In this document: positions 1 through 7,600 of the stretch, piece by piece
Numbering within the stretch: position 1 is the stretch's first letter
Layout: each line of letters opens with the position of its first letter
NCBI GenBank assembly: GCA_038227745.1
Contig: JBBRPS010000214.1
Span: forward strand, 1 to 13,300
Direction of reading: 5' to 3'
From: DASPXY01 sp038227745
Lineage (GTDB): Bacteria; Planctomycetota; Planctomycetia; Gemmatales; Gemmataceae
DNA: 13,300 bases
Translations under genes and position numbers: made by a program
Notes under the pieces: generated by a model
Told to the model about the DNA's origin: nothing
Databases searched by the model: none
The model's input: the letters and a program-made list of their open reading frames with translations, nothing else

Positions 1-49
1 CGAAAGCGAACCCGGCCGGGGCGCGCGGGCGGCGCAGCAAGGGAGGCTG

Positions 50-136
50 CGGTATTTAACGTATTGCGATATAATATGTTAAGAGATAGAAAATAATGAC
101 ATATATTGCTTGTCAATTGTTAAACAGTGCCATTCG
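50..136. other. AT-rich island, possible remnant of a mobile element
   Basis: This stretch is strongly AT-rich while everything around it is GC-rich, which suggests foreign or non-coding origin. An ATG at 96 opens a frame of 48 codons (to 242) that reads through the palindrome at 137-183. It begins MTYIACQLLNSAIRDIHLLP. The SD before it is weak (AAGAGA about ten bases upstream), and I do not recognise the peptide. It could be the 5' end of a decayed transposase or other gene, or chance. No transposase homology can be shown from sequence alone. Confidence 0.3.
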
Positions 137-183
137 GGACATTCATCTTTTGCCCTCCTTAGGAGGGCAAAAGATGAATGTCC
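137..183. repeat. Perfect 47-bp palindrome (23-bp arms, 1-nt loop)
   Basis: The arms at 137-159 and 161-183 are exact reverse complements around a single T at 160. The core reads CCTCCT-T-AGGAGG, so on each strand an AGGAGG lies a few bases upstream of an ATG. The hairpin is 67 nt downstream of the stop of the minus-strand gene at 251-460 and could end its transcript. However, no T-run follows on that strand, so it is not a textbook intrinsic terminator. Other readings are two abutting inverted transposon ends or a REP/MITE-like repeat. Confidence 0.7.
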
Positions 184-250
184 TCGTTGATCTCCTCCTG
201 GCTTTGTCCCAGCCGCCTTCTACTTCTCCCCTGGGCTCATGAAACGAGGC

Positions 251-460
251 TTACTCACCGCCCAAGACCTCCAGCTGGTCCTCCCGAACCTCAATGTAGA
301 CGCGACGAGGCTTCTTCTGGACCAAGACGCGGTAGACGCGGGCGCCCTTCGGGCCGAGGGGGCCGCGGAACTCCGCGACTCTCGCGCGGCCGTAGCCGGA
401 GTTGCGGATCTTGACGACGGTGCCGACTTTAATGGGCTCGATCAGATTTGGAGCCGTCAT
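251..460 (-). CDS. Small basic protein with SH3-barrel-like sequence, function unknown
   Basis: This is a 69-aa protein. The ATG at 460 follows a strong AGGAGG with a 9-nt spacer, which settles the start. After a short N-terminus the sequence alternates hydrophobic and basic residues in the manner of a small beta barrel (IKVGTVVKIRNSGYGRARV near 10-28, RVYRVLVQKK near 41-50, IEVREDQLEVL at 56-66). This resembles KOW/SH3-like folds that bind nucleic acid or ribosomes, but no named family can be assigned. It starts 24 nt after the stop of the HEPN-like gene on the same strand, so the two are probably co-transcribed and possibly act together. The fold is inferred from the residue pattern only. 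Confidence 0.75.
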   Translation of the reverse strand: MTAPNLIEPIKVGTVVKIRNSGYGRARVAEFRGPLGPKGARVYRVLVQKKPRRVYIEVREDQLEVLGGE

Positions 461-484
461 TTTTCGATCCCTCCTGTCTGGACT

Positions 485-1054
485 TCACCAGGGAGCAACT
501 CCCATGATGCGGAGCAGTTGAGCGTGCATGATACCTTCGAGCGAGGTCGCCAGTCCATCGCAGGACGCCCTCCAACCTTGTACGATGGGGAGTGTCAGGG
601 CCGCCGGCACTCCTCCCCCGAGAGGCTGGGTGCCCTGGTGTGCTGCCTGGTTCCGCCAGTCGTTCAAATGACCCAGGTCGGTCACCCGTTGGGGGTTCGC
701 CACGTGGGCGGCCTGCAAGTTTAGCAGAAACCCGAAGCGGTTGAAGTCCCTCTTGATATTATCGTGGCTCGGGTTCCCTTTCTCAAGCGCCAGCTGGGCA
801 GAAAATTGCGCCTGAGCGGTCGTTTGGAGTCCGGCGGGGATGGCCGCGGTCCAGATCTGCGAGCATTCCGTGTAAAGGTCGCGGCAGAACCCCTGGAAGT
901 GAGCGCTGAGGTGCAGGACGAAGCCCCGCAAGGTCTCGTCGAGGAACGTCGGGTTCGGCGGGGCCAAGGCGAGCACGCCGGCGCCGTGTGCATCCACCTC
1001 GTTCAAACGGGGCGTGCGGTCGGTCTGCCAGCGGGTCAAGGCGGCGGAAGGCAC
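485..1054 (-). CDS. HEPN-like protein with R-x4-H motif
   Basis: I place the start at the GTG at 1054, where GGAG lies 8 nt upstream, giving 189 aa. The frame stays open to a GTG at 1207 that overlaps the DUF4058 gene, but those extra 51 residues look like read-through of non-coding DNA. The helical segment FQGFCRDLYTECSQIW (about 53-68) is followed near 134-139 by RNQAAH. This fits the R-x4-6-H motif that forms the active site of HEPN ribonucleases and is often preceded by a polar residue. HEPN proteins occur in toxin-antitoxin, abortive-infection and RNA-processing systems. Nothing here proves nuclease activity, and HEPN assignment rests on the motif and helical look. The small basic gene directly downstream is its likely operon partner. 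Confidence 0.7.
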   Translation of the reverse strand: MPSAALTRWQTDRTPRLNEVDAHGAGVLALAPPNPTFLDETLRGFVLHLSAHFQGFCRDLYTECSQIWTAAIPAGLQTTAQAQFSAQLALEKGNPSHDNIKRDFNRFGFLLNLQAAHVANPQRVTDLGHLNDWRNQAAHQGTQPLGGGVPAALTLPIVQGWRASCDGLATSLEGIMHAQLLRIMGVAPW

Positions 1055-1187
1055 CGGGTGATCTCCAGACGGGAAAAGGTGGCAAGAACCGTTATGGAGG
1101 GGAAAAGGTTGCTGAAACCGTGATTGCAATAACTCGTGCGAGGTAACGTTCCGCTCGGCCTTCGGTCGCCTCTCGTCGGCAACGGCC

Positions 1188-1934
1188 TCACGAGGTCGCC
1201 CCGGCACTCAGCACGCCGCGCCAGTACCCGGGCACGGCGTCCCAGGCCGCCTGATACGTGGCTTCCAGCGGCACCGGCACGTAGATCGCCGATGACAGAA
1301 ACAGCGGCATCTCCGCCAGGGCGGCACCGACCACCGTCGGCTCGATGAAGCCCTCGGGGACCGGGTAGCCGATGTAAGAGCCCAGCGTCAGCGGCCGGTC
1401 CGGCGGCAAGGCAAAATCGTTGTCGGTGACCTCGTCCCAGATGGCCTTGTTGAGGCCCTGCGGGTCGCGCCGACTCGGCGGGAACAGGTCGAGGATCAGC
1501 AGGTGAATGCCCGCCCGCAGCAACTCGACCGCCTTGTCCACGAACGCGCGCACACCGTGACGGTTGTTCTTGTTGCCGGGCGAGACGATCTCCACCACGG
1601 CGACGACCTGGTGGTTGCTCGCGTGGCGGATCGCGATCGCCTTGGCCTTGCCGGCGTAGACGTCGGACTCGATCCGCGCCCGATAGTGGACGCGCGGCGG
1701 AGCCGTTGCGAGGGCTACTCCTGTCGGCGGCTTCTTGCCGGCAGGAGGATCCTCGGTCGGGGCCTGCAGCGTGAGGACGTCCGGTCCCAGTCCCCCCGCA
1801 ATCTGCTCCGCGAGGGCGTAGTGATCCGCCGGGAGCAGACCCGAATTCAGGGCGCGTTTGATCGTGGAAATCCACTCGTGGTGGAAGTCATGAAAGATAT
1901 CGGCATCGACGCGCGTCCAGTCGTGGATCGGCAT
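1188..1934 (-). CDS. DUF4058 family protein
   Basis: This 248-aa protein starts at the ATG at 1934, preceded by GAGGAGG with an 8-nt spacer. An in-frame upstream start at 2024 has no such support. The N-terminus MPIHDWTRVDADIFHDFHHE is the hallmark of DUF4058, a family I know mainly from planctomycetes and cyanobacteria, and the length matches. The central stretch VVAVVEIVSPGNKNNRHGV, with a following FVDKAVELLRAG, resembles the E-x-x-S-P-x-N-K pattern of Uma2-like PD-(D/E)XK proteins. A nuclease-like fold is therefore possible, but this is an inference. Function is unknown. It lies 133 nt upstream of the HEPN-like gene on the same strand, far enough that a shared transcript is uncertain. Confidence 0.88.
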   Translation of the reverse strand: MPIHDWTRVDADIFHDFHHEWISTIKRALNSGLLPADHYALAEQIAGGLGPDVLTLQAPTEDPPAGKKPPTGVALATAPPRVHYRARIESDVYAGKAKAIAIRHASNHQVVAVVEIVSPGNKNNRHGVRAFVDKAVELLRAGIHLLILDLFPPSRRDPQGLNKAIWDEVTDNDFALPPDRPLTLGSYIGYPVPEGFIEPTVVGAALAEMPLFLSSAIYVPVPLEATYQAAWDAVPGYWRGVLSAGATS

Positions 1935-2279
1935 GGCTGCTGCCTCCTCATCGGCACCTGTGACGCGGTCATTATACCCGCGGCGGCAGCCCGTGCCGCA
2001 GGGCAGCACTCGCCGCCGATCCATAAGATGACGCCGACTGTTACTACTTCGTTAACTTTTTCCCGAAAAAGGGGTTTACCTGCCTTGCGCAAAAGGGTAC
2101 ATTCTTGACCAATCCCTCGGACTGCCGGGCTTGCCAGGCACCGCGGGACGGGGGTTGCCCGCCTCCCGCCACGATGGAGTGTAACCTCTCCTCACGGATG
2201 AAGCCTCACGTCAAGGCTTCCCTTGTTTCATCTGGTCGGATGACCGGCGCAAGGCCGGTCACAGAAAGGAGTTCTGAGG
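1935..2279. other. Intergenic region with leader hairpins
   Basis: This region separates the minus-strand DUF4058 gene from the plus-strand Cys-rich gene, so it should hold divergent promoters. I could not fix either one: TTGACC at 2105-2110 is a fair -35, but no good -10 lies at 16-18 nt. Two hairpins precede the Cys-rich gene. Arms 2200-2206 and 2214-2220 are 7 bp with a 7-nt loop, and arms 2241-2248 and 2254-2261 are 8 bp with a 5-nt loop. The second ends 4 nt before the AAGGAG SD. No known riboswitch is recognised. Confidence 0.5.
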
Positions 2280-2750
2280 ATGCTGAGCACGATGATGACC
2301 GAGCGGACCGGGATGGGCATGCCGGGGATGGGCGTCCCCGGGATGGGCACGGCGGGCACCCCGACGGGGCTGCCGACCGGCACCAACTGGCTGATGGTGC
2401 CGCGCTGCGCGTTCAAGGTCGAGAAGTGTACGGGCGGCATGAAGATCACCTGCTCGTGCGACGACAAGATGGCGTGCAGCATGGTGCAGAACCTCTGCAC
2501 GATGCTGGCCGGCGGCATGTGCAGCTGCTGCGTCATGATGAACGGCATGACGGTGTGCTGCTGCAACCTGACCATGGCGATGTGCAAGTGCGAGATGACC
2601 AAGGACGGCGTGTGCGTCACCTGCACCAGCGGCGACAGCAAGTGCTGCGAGATGATCCAGGCCTGCTGCGATTGCCTGAGCACCATGCTCAAGGCCGGCT
2701 GCACCTGCTGCCTCATGATGAATAACAACCCTGTCTGCTGCGGCTGCTAA
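2280..2750 (+). CDS. Cysteine- and methionine-rich protein with internal repeat, unknown function
   Basis: The protein has 156 aa with, by my count, 27 Cys and 23 Met, about a third of all residues. The ATG at 2280 has AAGGAG 8 nt upstream. Residues 1-35 are a Met/Gly/Pro-rich tail with repeated GMPGMG-type units and no clear signal peptide. The rest is two related modules. TMLAGGMCSCCVMMNG followed by TVCCC in the first matches TMLKAGCTCCLMMNNN followed by PVCCGC in the second, and ITCSC...CSMVQNLC matches VTCTS...CEMIQACC. The composition suggests binding of soft metals (Cu, Zn, Cd) or metal clusters, as in metallothionein-like proteins, but no named family is assigned. I recall similar unannotated proteins in planctomycetes. 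It is its own transcription unit, closed by the terminator at 2781. Codon use matches its neighbours, which supports a real gene. Confidence 0.88.
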   Translation: MLSTMMTERTGMGMPGMGVPGMGTAGTPTGLPTGTNWLMVPRCAFKVEKCTGGMKITCSCDDKMACSMVQNLCTMLAGGMCSCCVMMNGMTVCCCNLTMAMCKCEMTKDGVCVTCTSGDSKCCEMIQACCDCLSTMLKAGCTCCLMMNNNPVCCGC

Positions 2751-2780
2751 TTCTCGGCGCAGGGGCGTGACGAGCAACGA

Positions 2781-2838
2781 CGGCCGGCCCGGGGCGCGAG
2801 GGGGCAATTCCCTTCGCCGCCCTGGGCCGGCCGCTTTT
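2781..2838 (+). terminator. Rho-independent-type terminator after the Cys-rich gene
   Basis: A 16-bp GC-rich stem (2781-2796 with 2818-2833, one G-T pair) encloses a 21-nt loop and is followed by CTTTTG. It lies 30 nt after the stop codon. It separates the Cys-rich gene from the pump operon, which has its own promoter. Confidence 0.75.
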
Positions 2839-2906
2839 GTTCCCGCGGGGCCGGCACCCCCGGAGCGGTAAACTCCGCCAGATCGGAGAGAAGCCCCTCT
2901 TTTCCC

Positions 2907-2935
2907 TTGATTCAATCACCTTTCCCATCTAGCAT
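2907..2935 (+). promoter_or_regulatory. Sigma70-like promoter of the RND pump operon
   Basis: TTGATT (2907-2912) and TAGCAT (2930-2935) are separated by exactly 17 nt. Each matches the consensus at four or five of six positions. The predicted start of transcription falls near 2941-2943, inside the palindrome that follows. This is the best promoter I can see in the window. Confidence 0.6.
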
Positions 2936-2939
2936 AAAC

Positions 2940-2961
2940 GGACGGACTGGTCAGTCCGTCC
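2940..2961. promoter_or_regulatory. 22-bp operator-like palindrome at the pump promoter
   Basis: Perfect 10-bp arms GGACGGACTG and CAGTCCGTCC flank a GT spacer. The site begins 4 nt after the -10 box, so a bound repressor would block initiation. The size, symmetry and ACTGGTCAGT core resemble operators of TetR/AcrR-type repressors that control RND pumps. The regulator gene is not in the window, so the family is an inference. A small transcript hairpin is the alternative. Confidence 0.6.
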
Positions 2962-3066
2962 CGCAGAAGGCCTGGTTGCTGTGAGCGCATGCCGACGCGG
3001 CCCCGTTACCGTTTCGCGCAGCGCCTCCTGGAAATCGTTGGCCTCTCCTTCGCTACGGAGAAACCC

Positions 3067-4590
3067 GTGAAGAGCCTCTCTCGCAGTGCGTGGCTGCTCG
3101 CGATCCTGCCGGCTTGTGCCGCCGTCGTCGGCTGCGGCCGTTCCCAGGCGCCCCAGGGCATGCCGCCGCAGGAAGCCCCGACTGTCTCGGTCAGCACGCC
3201 CGTCGTGAAGTCCGTCATGGATTACGAGGACTTCCCCGGCCGCATCGAAGCGACCAACTCGGTCGAGATCCGCGCCCGCGTCACCGGTTACCTCAACGGC
3301 TTCCATTTCCGTGAAGGCGACGAGGTGAAGAAGGGCGACCTCCTCTTTGAAATCGACGCCCGCCCCTACGAGGCCGAACTGGCCCGCGCCCGGGGCAGCA
3401 TCCTCCTCGGCCAGGGCCGCCTGGACCGCCTCGAGCTGGACTATCGGCGCGCCAGCGATCTGATGCGGCGGAGCGGGCTGAGTCGCGAGGACTTCGACAA
3501 GGTCGTCGGCGACCGGACCGAGGCGGTCGGCACCCTGGACGTCTCCAAGGCGGCCCTGGCGATGGCCCAGCTGAACCTGGAGTGGACGAAGGTGCGGGCG
3601 CCCTTGAGCGGGAAGATCAGCCGCCGTTTCATCGACCCGGGGAACCTGGTCAAGGCCGACGAAACCCCGCTGACGACCATCGTCTCGCTGGACCCGGTCT
3701 ACGCCTATTTCGACCTGGACGAGCGCAGCACCCTGTACGCCCGCCGCCTGCTGCGCGAGGGCACGGTCAAGTGGACGCCGGCGTCCCCGCTGCCGATGCT
3801 CCTGGGCCTCGCCGACGAGGAGCGCGCCTGGCGCCTCCGCGTCTGGGTGGACCCGGCGAAGGCGACGGCGCGGGGACTGACCGTCGCCGACGTGGTCAAG
3901 GCGCTGCGCGCGGAGCCGGACGTCCACGTGGCCGACGGGCAGACCGCGGCGGCCCCGCCGAAGCAGGAGGTAGAGCTCAGTCTGATCGTCCGGGACGATC
4001 GGGTCGGGGCGGAGCGGTTCGAGAAGGTCGTCGTCAAGAGCGGGTCGGAGGAACTGGTCACGGTCAAGGACGTCGGCCGGGTCGAGCGCGGCCCGAGGAA
4101 CGTCGGCTTCCCGCGGCGCGGCCTGATCGACTTCGCCGACAACCGCGTTGACGCGGACACCGGCACCTGGCGACTGCGGGCCACCTGCCAGAACCCCGAC
4201 CAGGCCCTCTACCCCGGCCTGTACGTCCGCATCCGGCTGCCGATCGGCAACCCCAGGGAGGCGGTCCTCGTCTCGCAGCAGGCCGTGGGCATCGACCAGG
4301 GGCAGCAGTTCCTGTACGTCCTCGAGTCGGACAAGGATAAAGATGAAAAGAATATCTTCAAAGCAGCCTATCGTCCCGTCAAGGTTGGGCGCCTCCACGA
4401 CGGGCTGCGCGTCATCACCGAGGGGCTCAAGAAGGACGAAAAGGTTGTCGTCAACGGCCTGCAGCGCGTCCGGCCGGGGAGCCCCGTCCGCCCCGAGGAC
4501 GTGACGATGCCGGTCCTGACCTCCCCCCAAGCAGGAAACCACGAAAAACACGAAAAACACGAAAAAAAGACAAAGAAAGAGGGAGAATAA
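3067..4590 (+). CDS. RND efflux periplasmic adaptor (membrane fusion lipoprotein) with inserted permease-like domain
   Basis: The adaptor links an inner-membrane RND pump to an outer-membrane channel. I choose the GTG at 3067 (507 aa) because GGAG lies 6 nt upstream and the product then begins with a clean lipoprotein signal ending VVGC (Cys23). The in-frame ATG at 2989 lacks an SD. Domains in order are: first lipoyl half (about 66-100), alpha-helical hairpin (about 103-170), second lipoyl half (about 175-205, VRAPLSGKISRRF), beta barrel from about 208, and membrane-proximal domain to about 480. Residues about 253-346 interrupt the barrel and resemble the porter/docking region of RND permeases (VWVDPAKATARGLTVADVVK against LWVDPNKLATRGLSAGDVVK in the next gene). 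The barrel resumes at GFPRRGLIDFADNRV. The last 17 residues (from NHEKHEKHEK) are encoded by a palindromic repeat. It lies upstream of two permeases in one operon. Confidence 0.93.
   Translation: MKSLSRSAWLLAILPACAAVVGCGRSQAPQGMPPQEAPTVSVSTPVVKSVMDYEDFPGRIEATNSVEIRARVTGYLNGFHFREGDEVKKGDLLFEIDARPYEAELARARGSILLGQGRLDRLELDYRRASDLMRRSGLSREDFDKVVGDRTEAVGTLDVSKAALAMAQLNLEWTKVRAPLSGKISRRFIDPGNLVKADETPLTTIVSLDPVYAYFDLDERSTLYARRLLREGTVKWTPASPLPMLLGLADEERAWRLRVWVDPAKATARGLTVADVVKALRAEPDVHVADGQTAAAPPKQEVELSLIVRDDRVGAERFEKVVVKSGSEELVTVKDVGRVERGPRNVGFPRRGLIDFADNRVDADTGTWRLRATCQNPDQALYPGLYVRIRLPIGNPREAVLVSQQAVGIDQGQQFLYVLESDKDKDEKNIFKAAYRPVKVGRLHDGLRVITEGLKKDEKVVVNGLQRVRPGSPVRPEDVTMPVLTSPQAGNHEKHEKHEKKTKKEGE
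3823..4104 (+). other. Permease-like (porter/docking) segment inserted in the adaptor beta barrel
   Basis: About 94 codons (adaptor residues 253-346) align almost without gaps with residues near 188-280 of the downstream permeases. Shared landmarks in order are WVDP-x-K, RGL, DVVKA-x-R, FE, K-x-G and KD-x-GRVE-x-G. In ordinary adaptors of this type, GLADEE runs directly into GFP-x-x-G-x-x-DF-x-DNRV; here the two halves are split by the insert. The DNA has diverged from both permease copies, so the event is not recent. Confidence 0.8.
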
Positions 4591-4677
4591 GCCCACGGGT
4601 GGCCACCCGTGGGCTTTCCGGCCCTTCTTCTGTCTTTCTTCCTCTTTTTTTCGTGTTTTTCGTGTGTTTCGTGGTTT
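4536..4677. repeat. 142-bp inverted-repeat element overlapping the adaptor 3' end
   Basis: Left and right arms of roughly 50 nt (A-rich with repeated CACGAAAAA, then its complement) flank a perfect 28-bp palindrome at 4589-4616 (core CACGGGTGGCCACCCGTG). The left arm is translated as the adaptor tail and supplies its stop codon. The right arm ends 6 nt before the ATG of the first permease. I recall CACGAAAAACACGAAA-type repeats as frequent in planctomycete genomes, but did not verify this. In RNA the whole element can fold into a long hairpin between adaptor and permease. Confidence 0.8.
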
Positions 4678-4683
4678 TAACCC

Positions 4684-7600
4684 ATGATTTCGCGGTTCTT
4701 CATTGACCGGCCGATCTTCGCCTCGGTGCTGTCGATCGTCATCACCCTGGCCGGGGGCCTGTCGCTGCTGACGCTGCCGCTCGCGCAGTTCCCGTCCGTC
4801 ACGCCGCCGACCGTCCAGGTGACCTGCAGCTACCCCGGCGCCAGCGCCCGCGAGGTCGCCGACGCCGTCGCCTCGCCCATCGAGCAGCAGGTCAACGGCG
4901 TCGAGAACATGATGTACATGTCCTCGCAGTGCGCCAACGACGGCAGCTACAACCTGACGGTGACCTTCCACCCCGGCGTCAACCTGCACATGGCGCAGGT
5001 GATGGTGCAGAATCGCGTCAACCTTGCCGTGCCGCAGCTCCCGGAGGTCATCCGCCAGACGGGCGTCACCACGCTGAAGCGCTCGCCCGACATCCTCATG
5101 GGCCTGGCGCTCCACTCGCCGAAGGGCCGCTACGACCAGCTCTACCTGAGCAACTACGCGCTGATGCAGATCAAGGACGAGCTGGCGCGCGTGCCGGGCG
5201 TCGGCGACGTGTTCCTGTTCGGCCAGCGCGACTACAGCATGCGCCTCTGGGTGGACCCAAACAAGCTCGCCACCCGCGGCCTGTCGGCCGGCGATGTCGT
5301 GAAGGCCGTCCGCGAGCAGAACAACCAGGTCGCCACCGGGTCGATCGGCCAGGAGCCGATGCCCGGCCGGCAGGATTTTCAGATCCCCCTGAGTACCCTC
5401 GGCCGGCTCGCTGAAGTGGGACAGTTCGAGGACATCATCCTCAAGACCGGCGGCGTGGGCCGGATCACGCGCATCAAGGACATCGGCCGCGTCGAACTGG
5501 GGGCCAAGAACCAGGACACCGGCGTCCGCCTGGACGGCAAGGACACCGTGTTCCTGGCGATCTTCCAGATGCCCGGCGCCAACGCGCTCGACGTCCACGC
5601 CGCCGTGCTGGAGAAGATGGAAGACCTGAAACGGTCCTTCCCCGACGACCTCGATTACGAGATCGGTTTCGACACGACCCCTTACACGCGCGAGTCGATC
5701 CACGAGGTCGTCAAGACGCTCGGCGACGCGATCGTCCTGGTGGCCATCGTGGTGCTGCTGTTCCTGCAGAACTGGCGCAGCGCCCTCATCCCCCTCGTCG
5801 CCGTGCCGGTCGCCATCATCGGCACGTTCGCGGTGATGGCGGTGATGGGGTTCAGTCTGAACAACCTGACGCTGTTCGGCCTGATCCTTGCCATCGGCAT
5901 CGTGGTCGATGACGCCATCGTCGTGGTCGAGGCGGTCGAGCACCACATCGAGCACGGCATGCAGCCGCGCGCGGCCACGATCAAGGCCATGCAGCAGGTC
6001 TCCGGCCCGGTCATCGCGGTGGGCCTCGTGCTCAGCGCCGTGTTCGTGCCGTGCGCCTTCATCAGCGGCATCACCGGCGCGTTCTTCCGCCAGTTCGCCC
6101 TGACCATCGCCGTCTCGACGATCATCTCCACGTTCAACTCGCTCACCCTCAGCCCCGCGCTGACGGCGCTGCTGCTGCGGCCGCGCGACAAGGAGGTGGG
6201 GACGCCGCCGCTGCCGCGGTTAGCCTTCCCGCTGGCCGGCGCCTGGCTGGCCTGGCACTTCCTGGTCCCGCTGCTGCAGGGCCTGGCGCAATGGCTGCCC
6301 GCGGGCACGCTGGACTTCCTCGCCGTCGCCCCGGAGGGGATGCTCTCCGCGGCGGCGGCCGTGGCGGGGGCGCTCGCCGGCTGGTTCGCCGCGCCGGTGC
6401 TGAACGGGCTGCTGGGCGGCTTCTTCCGGCTGTTCAACGCGGGCTTCGCCCGGGCGACGTCGGGGTACGTTCGCGCCGTCGGCGGCCTGCTGCGCTTGAG
6501 CGCCGTGGTCCTGCTCGTCTACGCCGGCCTGCTGGTCCTCACCTACGTCCGGTTCGTGACCACGCCCAGGGGGTTCATCCCCGGCCAGGACATGGGCTAC
6601 CTGATGGTGAACGTGCAGCTGCCCGACTCCGCCTCCATGCAGCGCACCAACGAGGCGATGAACAAGCTCGAGCAGATCGCCCTGAAGATCGACGGGGTGC
6701 GGCACGTCACCGGCATCAGCGGCATGTCGTTCGTGCTGAATGCGTCCGGATCGAACTTTGGCTCGATGTTCATCAACCTCGCCCCCTACCCGGAGCGCCG
6801 CGAGGCGCGCCAATCCAGCGACGCCATCGCCAACCAGCTGCGGCAGCTGGCGGGCGAGCAGATCCAGGAGGCCATGGTCGCGGTGTTCGGCCCGCCGCCG
6901 GTGCGCGGCGTCGGCCGGGCCGGCGGCTTCGCCATCATGATCGAGGACCGCGGCGACCTCGGCCCGGCGAAGCTGCAGAAGTCCATTGAGGCCGTTGTCC
7001 GTGAGGGTCAGAAGCAGCCGGGCCTGATCGGCCTGTTCTCCGTCTTCCGGGCCAACGTGCCCAAGATCTACATCCGGCCCGACCCGCGCGCCTGCCTGAT
7101 CCGCGGCGTGAACATGAAGGACTTCGCCGACACCCTGCAGATCTACACCGGCTCGCTCTACGTCAACGACTTCAACCGCTTCGGCCGCACCTGGCAGGTG
7201 ATCGTGCAGGCGGAATCCGAGTTCCGCGACCACCCCGAGCGCATCCCCCAGCTGCGGGTGCGCAACGTCCGCGGCGCGATGGTGCCCCTGGGGTCGCTGG
7301 CCGGCCAGCACATGATGACCGGCCCGCTGGTGATCACGCGCTACAACATGTACCCCGCCGCGTCGATCAACGGCATGTCGGCGCCGGGGCTCAGCTCCGG
7401 CGACACCATCGCCCTGCTGCAGCGCCTGGCCGAGAAAGAGTTGCCGCGCGACATGTCCTTCGAGTGGACCGACATGTCCTACCTGGAGCTGCTGGCGGGC
7501 AACACCGCCATGATGATCTTCGGCTTCGCGGTCGTCATGGTGTTCCTGGTGTTGGCGGCGCAGTACGAGAGCTGGTCGCTGCCGCTGGCCGTCATCCTCG

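Noticed and set aside
1055..1207. GTG at 1207 as the start of the HEPN-like gene
   Set aside because: It overlaps the end of the DUF4058 gene and adds 51 residues of low-quality sequence, while the GTG at 1054 has GGAG 8 nt upstream.
1718..1747. 11-bp hairpin inside the DUF4058 gene
   Set aside because: It lies in a Pro/Lys-rich linker of a clearly coding region and is most likely due to GC-rich codon choice.
2989..3066. ATG at 2989 as the adaptor start
   Set aside because: It has no SD and adds 26 residues before a complete lipoprotein signal; the GTG at 3067 has both a GGAG and the clean signal.
2929..5955. A very long open frame on the minus strand (over 1000 codons) opposite the adaptor and first permease
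   Set aside because: It is rich in Asp, Arg, His, Val and Gln with no domain-like order, lies exactly opposite well-supported genes, and is a typical GC-rich antisense shadow. Similar long minus-strand frames at 6220-8136 and 7832-9631 are rejected for the same reason.
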